DNA of 64,000 nt, taken from NCBI GenBank assembly GCA_017999365.1, contig JAGNLW010000002.1, positions 305,348 to 369,347 of the forward strand, in the 5' to 3' direction. The DNA comes from Candidatus Aminicenantota bacterium. Its GTDB lineage: Bacteria; Acidobacteriota; Aminicenantia; Aminicenantales; Saccharicenantaceae. A program made the translations under genes and the position numbers. The notes under the pieces are model-generated. The model worked only from the letters and a program-made list of their open reading frames with translations, ran no database searches and was not told the DNA's origin. Below, in pieces: positions 1-7,760 of the stretch (the first letter of the stretch is position 1; the number at the start of each line of letters is the position of its first letter).

Positions 1-656
1 AAGGCGATCTCGCCGTCGTAGGGGCTTCCGGGCAGCCTGTCCCTGAACGGAGGCGGGGGATCGTAAGGCAAGTGGGGATCGTAGAAATGGACCCAGGCGA
101 AGAACGGATCGCGGGCGTTCTTCGCGAGCCAGGGCAGGAAGGCGTCGACGACCTCGCGGGCGTTCCGCTCCGAACGGTAGTTCTTGAGGGCCTCCCCTTC
201 CTTCATGTCGTCGTCGTAGCGTTCGAAGCCGCGGCCCAGCCCGAACCGCGAATCGAGGACGAAGGAGGCCACGAACCCGGCCGTCCGGTACCCGGCGCTC
301 CGGAAGGCCTCCGCGAGGGTCGGGATCCCTTCCTCTAAATAGTAGAACCCGTTGTTCCGGGCTTGATGATAGACGGGCAGGGTCCCCGTCATGACCGAAC
401 AGTGCGCGGGGAACGTCAGGGGCGTGGGCGTGTAGGCCTTGAGGAACTGGACGCCTTTCTGGGCCAGCCCGTCCAAGCGGGGCGTGACGGCTTCCCTGTG
501 CCCGTAACAGCCGAGGCGGTCGGCGCGGGCCGTATCGAGGGTGACGAGGAGGACGTGCCGGATCCCGGCGGCGTCGAGGGCCCCCGGCGCGCTCAAATGC
601 GGGACTAGGAGAAGGACCAGCATCGCCCCGATCCGGACCGGCTTCGCTCCGCGCAT
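1..656 (-). CDS. Sulfatase / alkaline-phosphatase-superfamily hydrolase, 3' end outside the window
   Basis: Only the first 218 or so codons lie in the window; the gene runs off the left edge. The ATG at 654-656 opens a hydrophobic N-terminus, so the protein is probably exported. It is followed by the fold's metal motif LLVTLDTARADRLG and the nucleophile region PLTFPAH. Classical sulfatases have Cys or Ser in a CxPSR motif that becomes formylglycine. Here the corresponding residue looks like Thr, as in phosphodiesterase-like members, so sulfate-ester hydrolysis should not be assumed. A later segment, WVHFYDPHLPYDPPPPF, is typical of the bacterial sulfatase-like proteins that often carry C-terminal TPR repeats, but that part cannot be seen here. 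Confidence 0.8.
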   Translation of the reverse strand, partial: MRGAKPVRIGAMLVLLLVPHLSAPGALDAAGIRHVLLVTLDTARADRLGCYGHREAVTPRLDGLAQKGVQFLKAYTPTPLTFPAHCSVMTGTLPVYHQARNNGFYYLEEGIPTLAEAFRSAGYRTAGFVASFVLDSRFGLGRGFERYDDDMKEGEALKNYRSERNAREVVDAFLPWLAKNARDPFFAWVHFYDPHLPYDPPPPFRDRLPGSPYDGEIA

Positions 657-725
657 GGCCACCAATATTCCACAAACTCCCGTTTTGGTAAAGCACACGG
701 CCGGGACGGAAGCCGCAGAGGAGAG

Positions 726-799
726 CGCGCCTGGAGGGACTCGAACCCCCGACCCGCTGCTTAGAAGGCAGCTGCTCTATCCACCTGAGCTACAGGCGC
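726..799 (-). tRNA. tRNA-Arg (anticodon UCU)
   Basis: Reads as a full cloverleaf on the minus strand. The acceptor stem is GCGCCTG / CAGGCGC with discriminator G. The anticodon arm is GCTGC-CTTCTAA-GCAGC, giving UCU, and the T-arm contains GGTTCGAGTCC. No CCA is encoded. It decodes AGA, a rare codon in this GC-rich genome. Confidence 0.95.
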
Positions 800-820
800 G
801 TCGAGGCCGCGGAGAAAAGA

Positions 821-895
821 TCGGGGAGAGCGGATTTGAACCGCCGACCTCCTGCTCCCAAGGCAGGCGCGCTAGCCGGGCTGCGCCACTCCCCG
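821..895 (-). tRNA. tRNA-Pro (anticodon UGG)
   Basis: Minus-strand cloverleaf. The acceptor stem is CGGGGAG / CTCCCCG with discriminator A. The anticodon arm is CCTGC-CTTGGGA-GCAGG, giving UGG with G37, and the T-loop is GTTCAAATC. It lies upstream of tRNA-Arg by about 20 nt in the same orientation, so the pair is probably co-transcribed. CCA is not encoded. Confidence 0.95.
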
Positions 896-960
896 TTCCG
901 TTCGGCCCCAGAATCTTAGCACAAGCGGGAGGCAAAACAAAAAGCCGGAAGGCCTTACGC

Positions 961-1019
961 GGGGCCAGGTCTTCACGTTTCCAGGGGAAAAACGGCGGGT
1001 GTGAATGCCAGGTACCGTC
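961..1019 (-). repeat. REP-like palindrome, family 1, copy A (abuts the mutL stop codon)
   Basis: On the minus strand the element begins with GACGGTACCTGGCATTCAC and ends with GTGAAGACCTGGCCCC. The two ends are imperfect inverted repeats that would fold into a long stem-loop. Its first base follows the TAA of mutL with no spacer. Two related copies flank the transposase gene at 15537-16484. Here it forms the 3' end of the mutL operon transcript, where it could act as an mRNA-stabilising or terminating hairpin. Confidence 0.8.
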
Positions 1020-2798
1020 TTAATGGCGGCCGATGGACTTGTCGATGAGGGAGCGGTCGACGCGGACGACGATGGGCCGGCCGTGCGGGCAGAGGGACGG
1101 CTGGGAGGTCTTGAAGAGCTCGGCCACGAGGTAGCCCATCTTCTCCCGGGTCAGGGGCTCGCCGGCCTTGATGGCGGCCTTGCAGGCCATGGTCGCCAGC
1201 ATCTTCTCGCGCCGGTCCTCGGCCGCCGTCCCCGCCGCCTCCTCGACGAGTCCGAGGAAGATGTCGGCGGCCTCCTCGGTCCGGAAGACGTCGGGGTATT
1301 CCTTGAGGGCGAAGGAGCGGCCGCCCATGGGCTCGACCCGGAAGCCCATCTCCTCGAGGAGGGCGGCGTTGGCCTCCAGGGCCACGGCCGCCGACGGCGG
1401 GAGCTCGAGCACGGGCGGGACGAGGAGGGTCTTGCGCGGCCACAGGCGCCGGCGGTCGATGTCCCGGAACTTGTCGTAGAGGACGCGCTCGTGGGCGTTG
1501 TGCTGGTCGACGACGAGGAGCCCGTCCTCGGCGGCCACGACGATGTACATGTTCGCGTATTGGCCGAGGACGCCGGGGCCGGACGCGGCGGCGGACGCAG
1601 ACGGGGTCGGAGAGCCCGAATCCGGGGACACGTACCTTCGGTACATGTCCCCATTCGCGCTCCCTAAGCCCGATATCGGGCCGGCGTCACCGGGGCCAGC
1701 CGGACCAAATCCGAGCCCGGGCGTCGCATAAGGCACATCCCCCTCCGCGACGCCGCCGGCGAGAGGCCGCGCTCCCCCGGCCCCGGGCGTCACGACCTCC
1801 TTGATGGTGTGGCCGCGGGCCGCGCCCTCGCCGACGGCCCGCAGGACGAGCCGGAAAACGGCCTGGGTGTCGCGGAAGCGGACCTCGGACTTGGCCGGGT
1901 GGACATTGACGTCGACGTCCCCGTACGGGACCTTGAGGAACAGGAAGGCCTCGGGCGACCGGCCCTTCTCCAGGATGCCCGTGTAGGCCTGGGCCAGGGC
2001 GGCCATGAGAATTCGGTCCTTGACCGGCCGTCCGTTGACGAAGAAGTGCTGGACCGACTTGTCGGCCCGCCCCGCCAGCGGGAGCGACGACAGGCCCTCG
2101 AGCCGGGCCTCGCCGTCCTCAGCAGCGACGTCCATGAGCCCGTCGACCATCTTGCGGCCGAAGAGCTGGAAGACGCGCTCCCGGAGCGTGGCTACCGGCG
2201 GGCAGGCCAGGACCTCACGGGCGCCGTGGACAAGCGTGAACCGGACCCCGGGGGCCGCCAAAGCGGCCTGGGTGATGTACTTGGTGACCGGGCCGAGTTC
2301 GGACTGCCCCGAGCGCAGGAATTTGCGCCTGGCCGGCAGGTTGAAGAACAGGTCGCGGACCTCGATCGACGTGCCCCGCGGGAAGGCGAGGTCGGTGACC
2401 GAGACCAGCCGCTCCCCTTCCCGCTCGATGACCGTGCCCCGGCCCGACGCGCCGTCCGAGGTCTTGAGCGTCAGCCGCGACACGGCCGCGATCGAGGCCA
2501 GGGCCTCGCCGCGGAAGCCGAGCGTGGCGATGCGCTCGAGGTCCTCCTCGCGGGCGATCTTGCTCGTCGAGTGCCGGCGGAAGCAGAGGGCGGCGTCCTC
2601 GCGGTCCATGCCGGCTCCGTCGTCGACGACCTTGATGGAGGCCTTGCCGCCGTCGACGAGCTCGACGCGAATGGCCGCGGCCCCGGCGTCGAGGGAGTTC
2701 TCGACGAGCTCCTTGACGACCGAGACCGGCCGCTCGATGACCTCGCCGGCAGCGATCTTCTGGGCCACGTCCTCGGGCAGGATGTGGATCTTCTTCAT
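1020..2798 (-). CDS. mutL: DNA mismatch repair protein MutL
   Basis: MutL couples MutS mismatch recognition to strand excision. The GHKL ATPase motifs are all present near the N-terminus: ELVENSLDAG, VVDDGAGMD, RRHSTSKI and TLGFRGEALASI. The C-terminal dimerisation domain carries a variant endonuclease motif DQHNAHERVLYD, plus ACKAAIKAG and CPHGRP. The protein is therefore probably a nicking MutL of the kind found in bacteria without MutH. I chose the ATG at 2796-2798 (MKKIHILPED) because upstream in-frame codons lie inside mtaB and do not match the family. Length is about 592 aa. The linker near position 1640 contains an in-frame palindromic insertion. The start overlaps the mtaB stop by 4 nt. 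It is the last gene of a seven-gene operon. Confidence 0.96.
   Translation of the reverse strand: MKKIHILPEDVAQKIAAGEVIERPVSVVKELVENSLDAGAAAIRVELVDGGKASIKVVDDGAGMDREDAALCFRRHSTSKIAREEDLERIATLGFRGEALASIAAVSRLTLKTSDGASGRGTVIEREGERLVSVTDLAFPRGTSIEVRDLFFNLPARRKFLRSGQSELGPVTKYITQAALAAPGVRFTLVHGAREVLACPPVATLRERVFQLFGRKMVDGLMDVAAEDGEARLEGLSSLPLAGRADKSVQHFFVNGRPVKDRILMAALAQAYTGILEKGRSPEAFLFLKVPYGDVDVNVHPAKSEVRFRDTQAVFRLVLRAVGEGAARGHTIKEVVTPGAGGARPLAGGVAEGDVPYATPGLGFGPAGPGDAGPISGLGSANGDMYRRYVSPDSGSPTPSASAAASGPGVLGQYANMYIVVAAEDGLLVVDQHNAHERVLYDKFRDIDRRRLWPRKTLLVPPVLELPPSAAVALEANAALLEEMGFRVEPMGGRSFALKEYPDVFRTEEAADIFLGLVEEAAGTAAEDRREKMLATMACKAAIKAGEPLTREKMGYLVAELFKTSQPSLCPHGRPIVVRVDRSLIDKSIGRH
1624..1652. 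repeat. Palindromic element, family 2, inside the mutL coding sequence
   Basis: A 29-bp hairpin with arms GGGGACACGTACC and GGTACATGTCCCC around a TTC loop (one C/T difference between arms). The same outer arms occur at 62457-62498. In mutL it is translated in frame as roughly GDMYRRYVSP within the low-complexity linker between the ATPase and dimerisation domains, where extra residues would be tolerated. Confidence 0.65.
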
Positions 2799-4075
2799 CG
2801 GACGACCTCGCCTTCGGTCCGGCCGATACGGGCCGCGCGGACGACGACGCTGACGGTCTCGCGCTCGGGCGCGCGGCATTCGGCCACGTCCATGTCCACG
2901 CCGTTGGCCGTGAGGACCCGGGCCCCGCGCCCTTTCCGTCGGATGACCACGGCCTCGAAGTCCCGGCCGGCGAGCCCCCGCCGGAAGCGGAGGTCCTTGG
3001 CCGCGGAGAGGCGCCTCAGCGTCCCGGCCCGCGCCGCGACGACGCCCGCGGGCAGGGCCGGCCGGTCCGCGGCCGGCGTCCCCCGCCGCGCGGAATAGGG
3101 GAACGCGTGGACATAGGTCAGGGGCGAGGCCTCGACGAAGGCCCTCAGCTCCTCGAAATCGGCCTCCGTCTCGCCCGGGAACCCGGCGATGACGTCCGCG
3201 CCGAGGGCCGCGTCGGGGGAGCGTCGCCTCAGCTCACCGAGCAACCGCTCATACGACCCGGGCTCGACCGGACGGCCCATGGCCCGCAGGACGGCCGGCG
3301 CGGCGTGCTGGAGCGAGAGATGGAAGTGCGGCCGGACGGCCGGGCTCGACGCCATGTGGGCGACGAGGGCGCCGTCGGTCAGCCGCGGGTCGAGGGAGCT
3401 CAGCCGCAGGCGCGCCTCCGGGGCGGCCGCTTCGATCGCCTCGAGGAGGCCGAGGAGCGAGCTCCGGGGCTCGAGGTCCCGCCCGTACGAGGACAGGTGG
3501 ATGCCGGCCAGGACGATCTCGCGATAGCCTCGGCCATGCAGACGGACCGTCTCGGTCGCGGCCACGGCCGGAGCCACGCTCCGGCTCCTCCCCCGCACGG
3601 AGGGGATGACACAGAAGGCGCAGCGCGCGTCGCAGCCGTCCTGGACCTTGAGGAAGGCCCGGCGGCGGAACAGGGCCCCGGGCTCGGCGGCGCGCTCGGC
3701 CGGTTCGGGCCCGGCCGCGGGTGCGGGCGCTTCGCCCGCCAGCCCGGCGAGCCGGTCGGCCAGCCCGTCCTTGGCGCTCTGCGGCCAGACGGCGACGACG
3801 TTGGGCAGCGCGGCCAGCCCTTCCGGCTCCCGCTCGGCCAGGCAGCCGGTGACGACGATGCGGACGGCCGGATTGAGGCGGGCCGCCGATCGGATGAACT
3901 TGCGCACGTCCCGGTCGGCTCGGCCGGTCAGGGTGCAGGAGTTGACGACGACAACGTCGCTCCGCCGCCATTCTTCGTCCAGACGCAGGCCCCGCTCGCG
4001 GAGGGATTCGGACCAGGCGAAGGCCTCGGCCTGGTTGGCGCGGCAGCCGAAGTTCCGGACGGCGAAGGAGGGCAT
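2795..4075 (-). CDS. mtaB: MiaB-family tRNA methylthiotransferase, MtaB type
   Basis: MtaB adds a methylthio group to t6A37 of tRNAs. Domain order fits the family. The N-terminal UPF0004 domain has three cluster cysteines (NFGCRAN, VNSCTLTG, VTGCLAE). The radical SAM domain has the CxxxCxxC set in GCDARCAFCVIPSVRGRS. A C-terminal TRAM-like segment follows. At 426 aa the length is normal for MtaB. The assignment over MiaB or RimO rests on overall sequence feel (NFGCRANQAEA, IPSVRGRSRS) and is less certain than the family. It overlaps mutL by 4 nt (ATGA) and follows purE by 8 nt, so it is translationally coupled within the operon. Confidence 0.87.
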   Translation of the reverse strand: MPSFAVRNFGCRANQAEAFAWSESLRERGLRLDEEWRRSDVVVVNSCTLTGRADRDVRKFIRSAARLNPAVRIVVTGCLAEREPEGLAALPNVVAVWPQSAKDGLADRLAGLAGEAPAPAAGPEPAERAAEPGALFRRRAFLKVQDGCDARCAFCVIPSVRGRSRSVAPAVAATETVRLHGRGYREIVLAGIHLSSYGRDLEPRSSLLGLLEAIEAAAPEARLRLSSLDPRLTDGALVAHMASSPAVRPHFHLSLQHAAPAVLRAMGRPVEPGSYERLLGELRRRSPDAALGADVIAGFPGETEADFEELRAFVEASPLTYVHAFPYSARRGTPAADRPALPAGVVAARAGTLRRLSAAKDLRFRRGLAGRDFEAVVIRRKGRGARVLTANGVDMDVAECRAPERETVSVVVRAARIGRTEGEVVR

Positions 4076-4083
4076 CGCTCCGT

Positions 4084-4575
4084 CTAGAGCTTCTCTTTGA
4101 GCTTGACGGAGGCGGCCTCGACCTTGGCCGCCATCCCGGCCCGGTGGGCGGCGAGCTTGGCCCTGAGCCCCTCGTCGCGCAGGGCCAGGACCTGGATCGC
4201 GAACAGGGCCGCGTTGGTGCCGCCGTGCTTGCCCAGGGCCATCGAGGCCACCGGCACGCCCTTGGGCATCTGGACGGTCGAGAACAGGGCGTCCATGCCG
4301 GCCAGGGCGTCGCTCTCGACGGGCACGCCGACGACGGGCTTGACGGTATGGGCGGCGACGACGCCGGCCAGGTGGGCGGCCTTGCCGGCCACGGCGATGA
4401 AGACCTCGGCCCCGGCGGCCTCGGACGCTTTGATCAGCCGCAGGGTCCGCTCGGGCGAGCGGTGGGCCGAGGTCACCTCGAGCCCGAAGGGGACGCCGAA
4501 CTCCCGGAGGACGGCCAGGGCCTCCTCGACGACGCCGAAGTCCGACTCGCTGCCGAGGAATATGGCGACCTTCAT
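4084..4575 (-). CDS. purE: 5-(carboxyamino)imidazole ribonucleotide mutase PurE
   Basis: Catalyses the carboxylation-rearrangement step of de novo purine synthesis, giving CAIR. The 163-aa protein opens with IFLGSESD, followed by TSAHRSPERT and GVPVESDALAGMDALFSTVQMP, all PurE core motifs. The usual GAAAHL segment reads GKAAHLAGVV. No purK lies next to it, so whether it uses N5-CAIR (class I) or AIR plus CO2 directly cannot be settled here, although the motifs look class I. Its ATG overlaps the purD stop by 4 nt, so the two purine genes are coupled. Confidence 0.93.
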   Translation of the reverse strand: MKVAIFLGSESDFGVVEEALAVLREFGVPFGLEVTSAHRSPERTLRLIKASEAAGAEVFIAVAGKAAHLAGVVAAHTVKPVVGVPVESDALAGMDALFSTVQMPKGVPVASMALGKHGGTNAALFAIQVLALRDEGLRAKLAAHRAGMAAKVEAASVKLKEKL

Positions 4576-5852
4576 GTCCGGTCCTCCTTGACCGCCCCGA
4601 TGTCCCGGCGGTAGTGCATGGCCTCGAAGTAGATCTTGCCGCAGGCGTCGTAGATCTTGCCCATGGTCCCGGCCAGGGTGTCGTCCGTGGCGCAGACGCC
4701 GAGGACGCGGCCGCCCGCGGTCAGCGTGGCGCCGCCCTCGAACCGGGTCCCGGCGTGGAAGACGGTGACGCCGGGAACGGCCCCGGCCTCGTCCAGGCCG
4801 GAGACGACCTTGCCCTTCTCGTAGTGGCCGGGGTAGCCGCCCGAGGCCAGGACGACGCAGCCCGAGGGTTTGGCCGACCAGCGGACCTCGGTCGCCAGGA
4901 CGTTCTCGTCGATGGCGGCCTCGATGAGGTCGACGAGGTCGCTCTCCAGCCGCAGCATCTGGGGCTGGGTCTCGGGGTCGCCGAAGCGGCCGTTGAACTC
5001 CAGGACCCGCGGCCCCTCCTCGGTGATCATGAGGCCGGCGTAGAGGACGCCCTTGAAGCGGCGGCCCTCCTCGAGCAGGCGGGTCAGGGCGGGGGTGATG
5101 ACCGAGGTCATGATCTCCTCGTGGAGGGCCTCGGACATGAGCGGCGACGGCGAGATGGCCCCCATGCCGCCCGTGTTGGGCCCTTTGCCCCCGTCGTAGG
5201 CGGCCTTGTGGTCCATGGCCGTGACCAGGGGCTGGGCCCGCAGGCCGTCCGTGACGACGATGAACGAGACCTCCCGGCCGCGCAGGAACTCCTCGATGAG
5301 GACGCGCCGGCCGGCCTCGCCGAACTTCTTCCGGACCAGGATCTCGCCGGCCGTCTCCTCGGCCTTCTTCGCGGTGTGACAGACGACGACGCCCTTGCCG
5401 GCGGCCAGGCCGTCGGCCTTGAGGACGACCGGGTAGCCGAACTCGCCCGAGGCCAGGACCTTCTTGGCCTGGTCGTAGCTGTCGGCGACCTTGAACCGGC
5501 CCGTCGGGATGCGGTGGCGGGCCATGAACTCCTTGGCGAAGATCTTGCTGCCCTCGATCTCGGCCGCCTTCCTGGACGGGCCGAAGACGCGCCGGCCGCG
5601 CTTGTGGATCTCGTCGGCCAGGCCCATGGCCAGGGGGACCTCGGGGCCGACGACGGTCAGCCCGACGGCCTCCCGCTCGACGAAGGCCACGAGGCCGGCG
5701 ATGTCGGTCTCGGCGATGGGCACGTTCTCGGCGACCAGGCGCGTGCCGCCGTTGCCGGGCGCGACGTAGACCTTCTCGACCCGCGGGCTGCGGGCGATCT
5801 TCCAGGCCAGCGCGTGCTCCCGGCCGCCCGAGCCGACGACGAGGACCTTCAC
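4572..5852 (-). CDS. purD: Phosphoribosylamine-glycine ligase (GAR synthetase)
   Basis: PurD is the ATP-grasp enzyme that joins glycine to phosphoribosylamine in purine synthesis. The start is a GTG at 5850-5852 giving VKVLVVGSGGREHAL, the family's conserved N-terminus. VLKADGLAAGKGVVVC and EFNGRFGDPETQ are the ATP-grasp signatures. The length of 426 aa matches the family. The reading frame stays open far upstream, but that stretch is antisense-frame noise over the preceding gene. It starts 2 nt after the stop of the glyA-like gene. This makes sense because serine hydroxymethyltransferase supplies the glycine and one-carbon units that purine synthesis consumes. Confidence 0.95.
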   Translation of the reverse strand: MKVLVVGSGGREHALAWKIARSPRVEKVYVAPGNGGTRLVAENVPIAETDIAGLVAFVEREAVGLTVVGPEVPLAMGLADEIHKRGRRVFGPSRKAAEIEGSKIFAKEFMARHRIPTGRFKVADSYDQAKKVLASGEFGYPVVLKADGLAAGKGVVVCHTAKKAEETAGEILVRKKFGEAGRRVLIEEFLRGREVSFIVVTDGLRAQPLVTAMDHKAAYDGGKGPNTGGMGAISPSPLMSEALHEEIMTSVITPALTRLLEEGRRFKGVLYAGLMITEEGPRVLEFNGRFGDPETQPQMLRLESDLVDLIEAAIDENVLATEVRWSAKPSGCVVLASGGYPGHYEKGKVVSGLDEAGAVPGVTVFHAGTRFEGGATLTAGGRVLGVCATDDTLAGTMGKIYDACGKIYFEAMHYRRDIGAVKEDRT

Positions 5853-5854
5853 GG

Positions 5855-7297
5855 TCAGGCTCCGGCCGCCCGCCGCAGGTTGTCCGCGAAGCGGGCCGCG
5901 TAGGCCCCGCCGGGGAGGACGCCGGCCAGCACCCGGGCCGCCAGGGGCAGGGCCTCGTCGGGCGGCAGGGTGTAGCCCATGGTCAGGAAGTTCTTGCGGT
6001 AGGCGGCCACCTCGGGCCCGGCCGGCTTGTTCCGGACGATGATGTCGGCCATGAGGCCGGCCAGGGCGTCGAAGTCCTTCTCCTTCATGCCGAAGCGGGT
6101 CATCTCCTGGACGCCCAGGCGGACGCCGCTCGACTCGAGGAAGGTGGCGTCGTCGGGCAGGGCCTGGTAGTTGGTCAGGACGTTGTTCGTCTCCAGGCGC
6201 CGGGCGATCTCCATGCCGGGGCCGAAGGCCTTGACCCGGATGATGACCTGGTGGGTCTCGGTCCAGCCGTCGGCCGGGTCGCCCTCGACCGGGATGCCGT
6301 GGGCGTGGAGGGCCTTGGCCAGGGCCCGGGCGTTGCGGCGGACCTGGTCCTGGAACTCGGCCTTGAAGGCGTTCATCTCGTAGGCGGCCATGAGCAGGCC
6401 GAGCAGCGTGCCCAGGTGGTGGTTGCTGGTCGAGCCCGGGAAGGCCCGGCTCTTGATCTCCGGCCAGAGCGGCCGCAGCGGCGAGCCCTTGGCGATGTTG
6501 CCGGCGACGACGCCGCGCTGGGTCCCGAAGAAGGTCTTGTGGGTGCTGCCGGTGACGAGGTCCGCGCCCTCGGCGAAGGGGGCCTGGAAGGCCCCGTAGA
6601 GCCCGAGGACGTGGGCCATGTCGAACATCAGGACGGGGCGGTCGGGCCACGACTTGACGATGTCGGCCACGAAGGCGACCGGCTCCCGGTAGAGGAACAT
6701 GCTCTTGCCGAAGACGATGAGCTCGGGCCGGTGGGCCTCGAGGAGCTTGCCCAGGGCCTCGGGATCGGGCTTGTAGGGATTGTCCTTGCGGACGGGCAGG
6801 TTGACGACCCGCTCCTTGCCCGTGGCCGGGTCCTCCTCGACGTAGTTGAAGAGGGCGCCCATGGGCTGGGAGCTGAGGTGGCCGCCGTAGATGAGCTCGT
6901 TGTTGAAGACCAGCCGGATGCGCCGGGACGGCCGTCCCTCGGCCCGGCCGCGGTTGAGGTACTTGACCAGGCCCTTGAAGACGATCTCGTTGGCCATCTG
7001 GCCGCTGACGGGGCGGAGCTCGACGTCGGAGCAGCCGAAGTAGGCGGCCATCTCCTTCTGGCACTCGACCTCGACGTCGCGGATGAAGTCCGTGCCCTGG
7101 TAGAAGTAGACCTCCTCGCCCTTCATCGTCCGGTGCTCGGCGTAGCGGCCGGCCGGGTCGGCGATCTCGCACATCTTGACCAGGAGCGACGGGGTCGACT
7201 CCGAGGGGATGAGATTGAAGCAGTCCTTCTGGCGCCAGGCGCTGTTCCGCTCGACGCGGGCGGCCAGGTCCCGGGCCTTCTCGGGGAATGAGGGCAT
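5855..7297 (-). CDS. Divergent serine hydroxymethyltransferase-like PLP enzyme
   Basis: Fold-type I PLP enzyme, most like GlyA, which interconverts serine and glycine with tetrahydrofolate. Supporting features are FNLIPSEST near residue 28 (GlyA: L(I)ASEN), GRYAEH, the PLP-lysine segment VTGSTHKTFFGTQRG, and FPGSTSNHH. At 480 aa it is longer than standard bacterial GlyA (about 420 aa), and several conserved stretches deviate, so it belongs to a divergent subgroup. Placement directly before purD and purE favours a glycine/one-carbon role. A related aminotransferase or aldolase activity on another substrate is possible. Confidence 0.72.
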   Translation of the reverse strand: MPSFPEKARDLAARVERNSAWRQKDCFNLIPSESTPSLLVKMCEIADPAGRYAEHRTMKGEEVYFYQGTDFIRDVEVECQKEMAAYFGCSDVELRPVSGQMANEIVFKGLVKYLNRGRAEGRPSRRIRLVFNNELIYGGHLSSQPMGALFNYVEEDPATGKERVVNLPVRKDNPYKPDPEALGKLLEAHRPELIVFGKSMFLYREPVAFVADIVKSWPDRPVLMFDMAHVLGLYGAFQAPFAEGADLVTGSTHKTFFGTQRGVVAGNIAKGSPLRPLWPEIKSRAFPGSTSNHHLGTLLGLLMAAYEMNAFKAEFQDQVRRNARALAKALHAHGIPVEGDPADGWTETHQVIIRVKAFGPGMEIARRLETNNVLTNYQALPDDATFLESSGVRLGVQEMTRFGMKEKDFDALAGLMADIIVRNKPAGPEVAAYRKNFLTMGYTLPPDEALPLAARVLAGVLPGGAYAARFADNLRRAAGA

Positions 7298-7307
7298 GAT
7301 ACCGTCC

Positions 7308-7760
7308 TTATGATTTGAAGTTGGCGTCCTCGAGGTCGCGGACCATCTGGACCCGCCGGCCGTGGCGGCCGCCCTCGAAGTCCGTATCGAGCCAGACCTT
7401 GACGACGGCCAGCGCCTGTTCGCGCGTGTGCGTCCGGCCGCCCAGGGTCAGGCAGTTCGCGTCGTTGTGCTTGCGGCTCATCTCGGCCGTGTACTCGTTC
7501 CAGCAGGGCGTGGCCCGGATGCCCTTGAACTTGTTGGCCACGATGGCCATGCCCAGGCCGGTTCCACAGATGAGGATGGCCCGGTCGCAGGCGCCCGAGA
7601 GGACGGCCCGCGCCCCCTTGGCTCCGTAGTCGACGTAGTCGACCGATTCGCCGGGGCCGCAGCCGAGGTCATCGAAGGCGACGCCGCGGGCGGCGAGGTA
7701 GGCGGCGACGGCGGTCTTGAGCTCGTAGCCGGCGTGGTCGGAGGCCAGGGCGATCTTCAT
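7308..7760 (-). CDS. rpiB: Ribose-5-phosphate isomerase B
   Basis: RpiB interconverts ribose-5-phosphate and ribulose-5-phosphate, feeding PRPP for purine synthesis. The 150-aa protein begins with MKIALASDHAGYELK. It contains the active-site cysteine in ILICGTGLGMAIVANK and the anion-binding segment EMSRKHNDANCLTLGGRT, all diagnostic of the RpiB/LacAB family. LacAB (galactose-6-phosphate isomerase) is the other option, but a single gene in a purine operon favours RpiB. It overlaps the upstream protease gene by 4 nt and lies 10 nt before the glyA-like gene. Confidence 0.94.
   Translation of the reverse strand: MKIALASDHAGYELKTAVAAYLAARGVAFDDLGCGPGESVDYVDYGAKGARAVLSGACDRAILICGTGLGMAIVANKFKGIRATPCWNEYTAEMSRKHNDANCLTLGGRTHTREQALAVVKVWLDTDFEGGRHGRRVQMVRDLEDANFKS

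Noticed and set aside
5853..7172. Upstream extension of purD across the glyA-like gene
   Set aside because: The purD family N-terminus begins at the GTG at 5852; the extension is a frame-shadow of the glyA-like gene.
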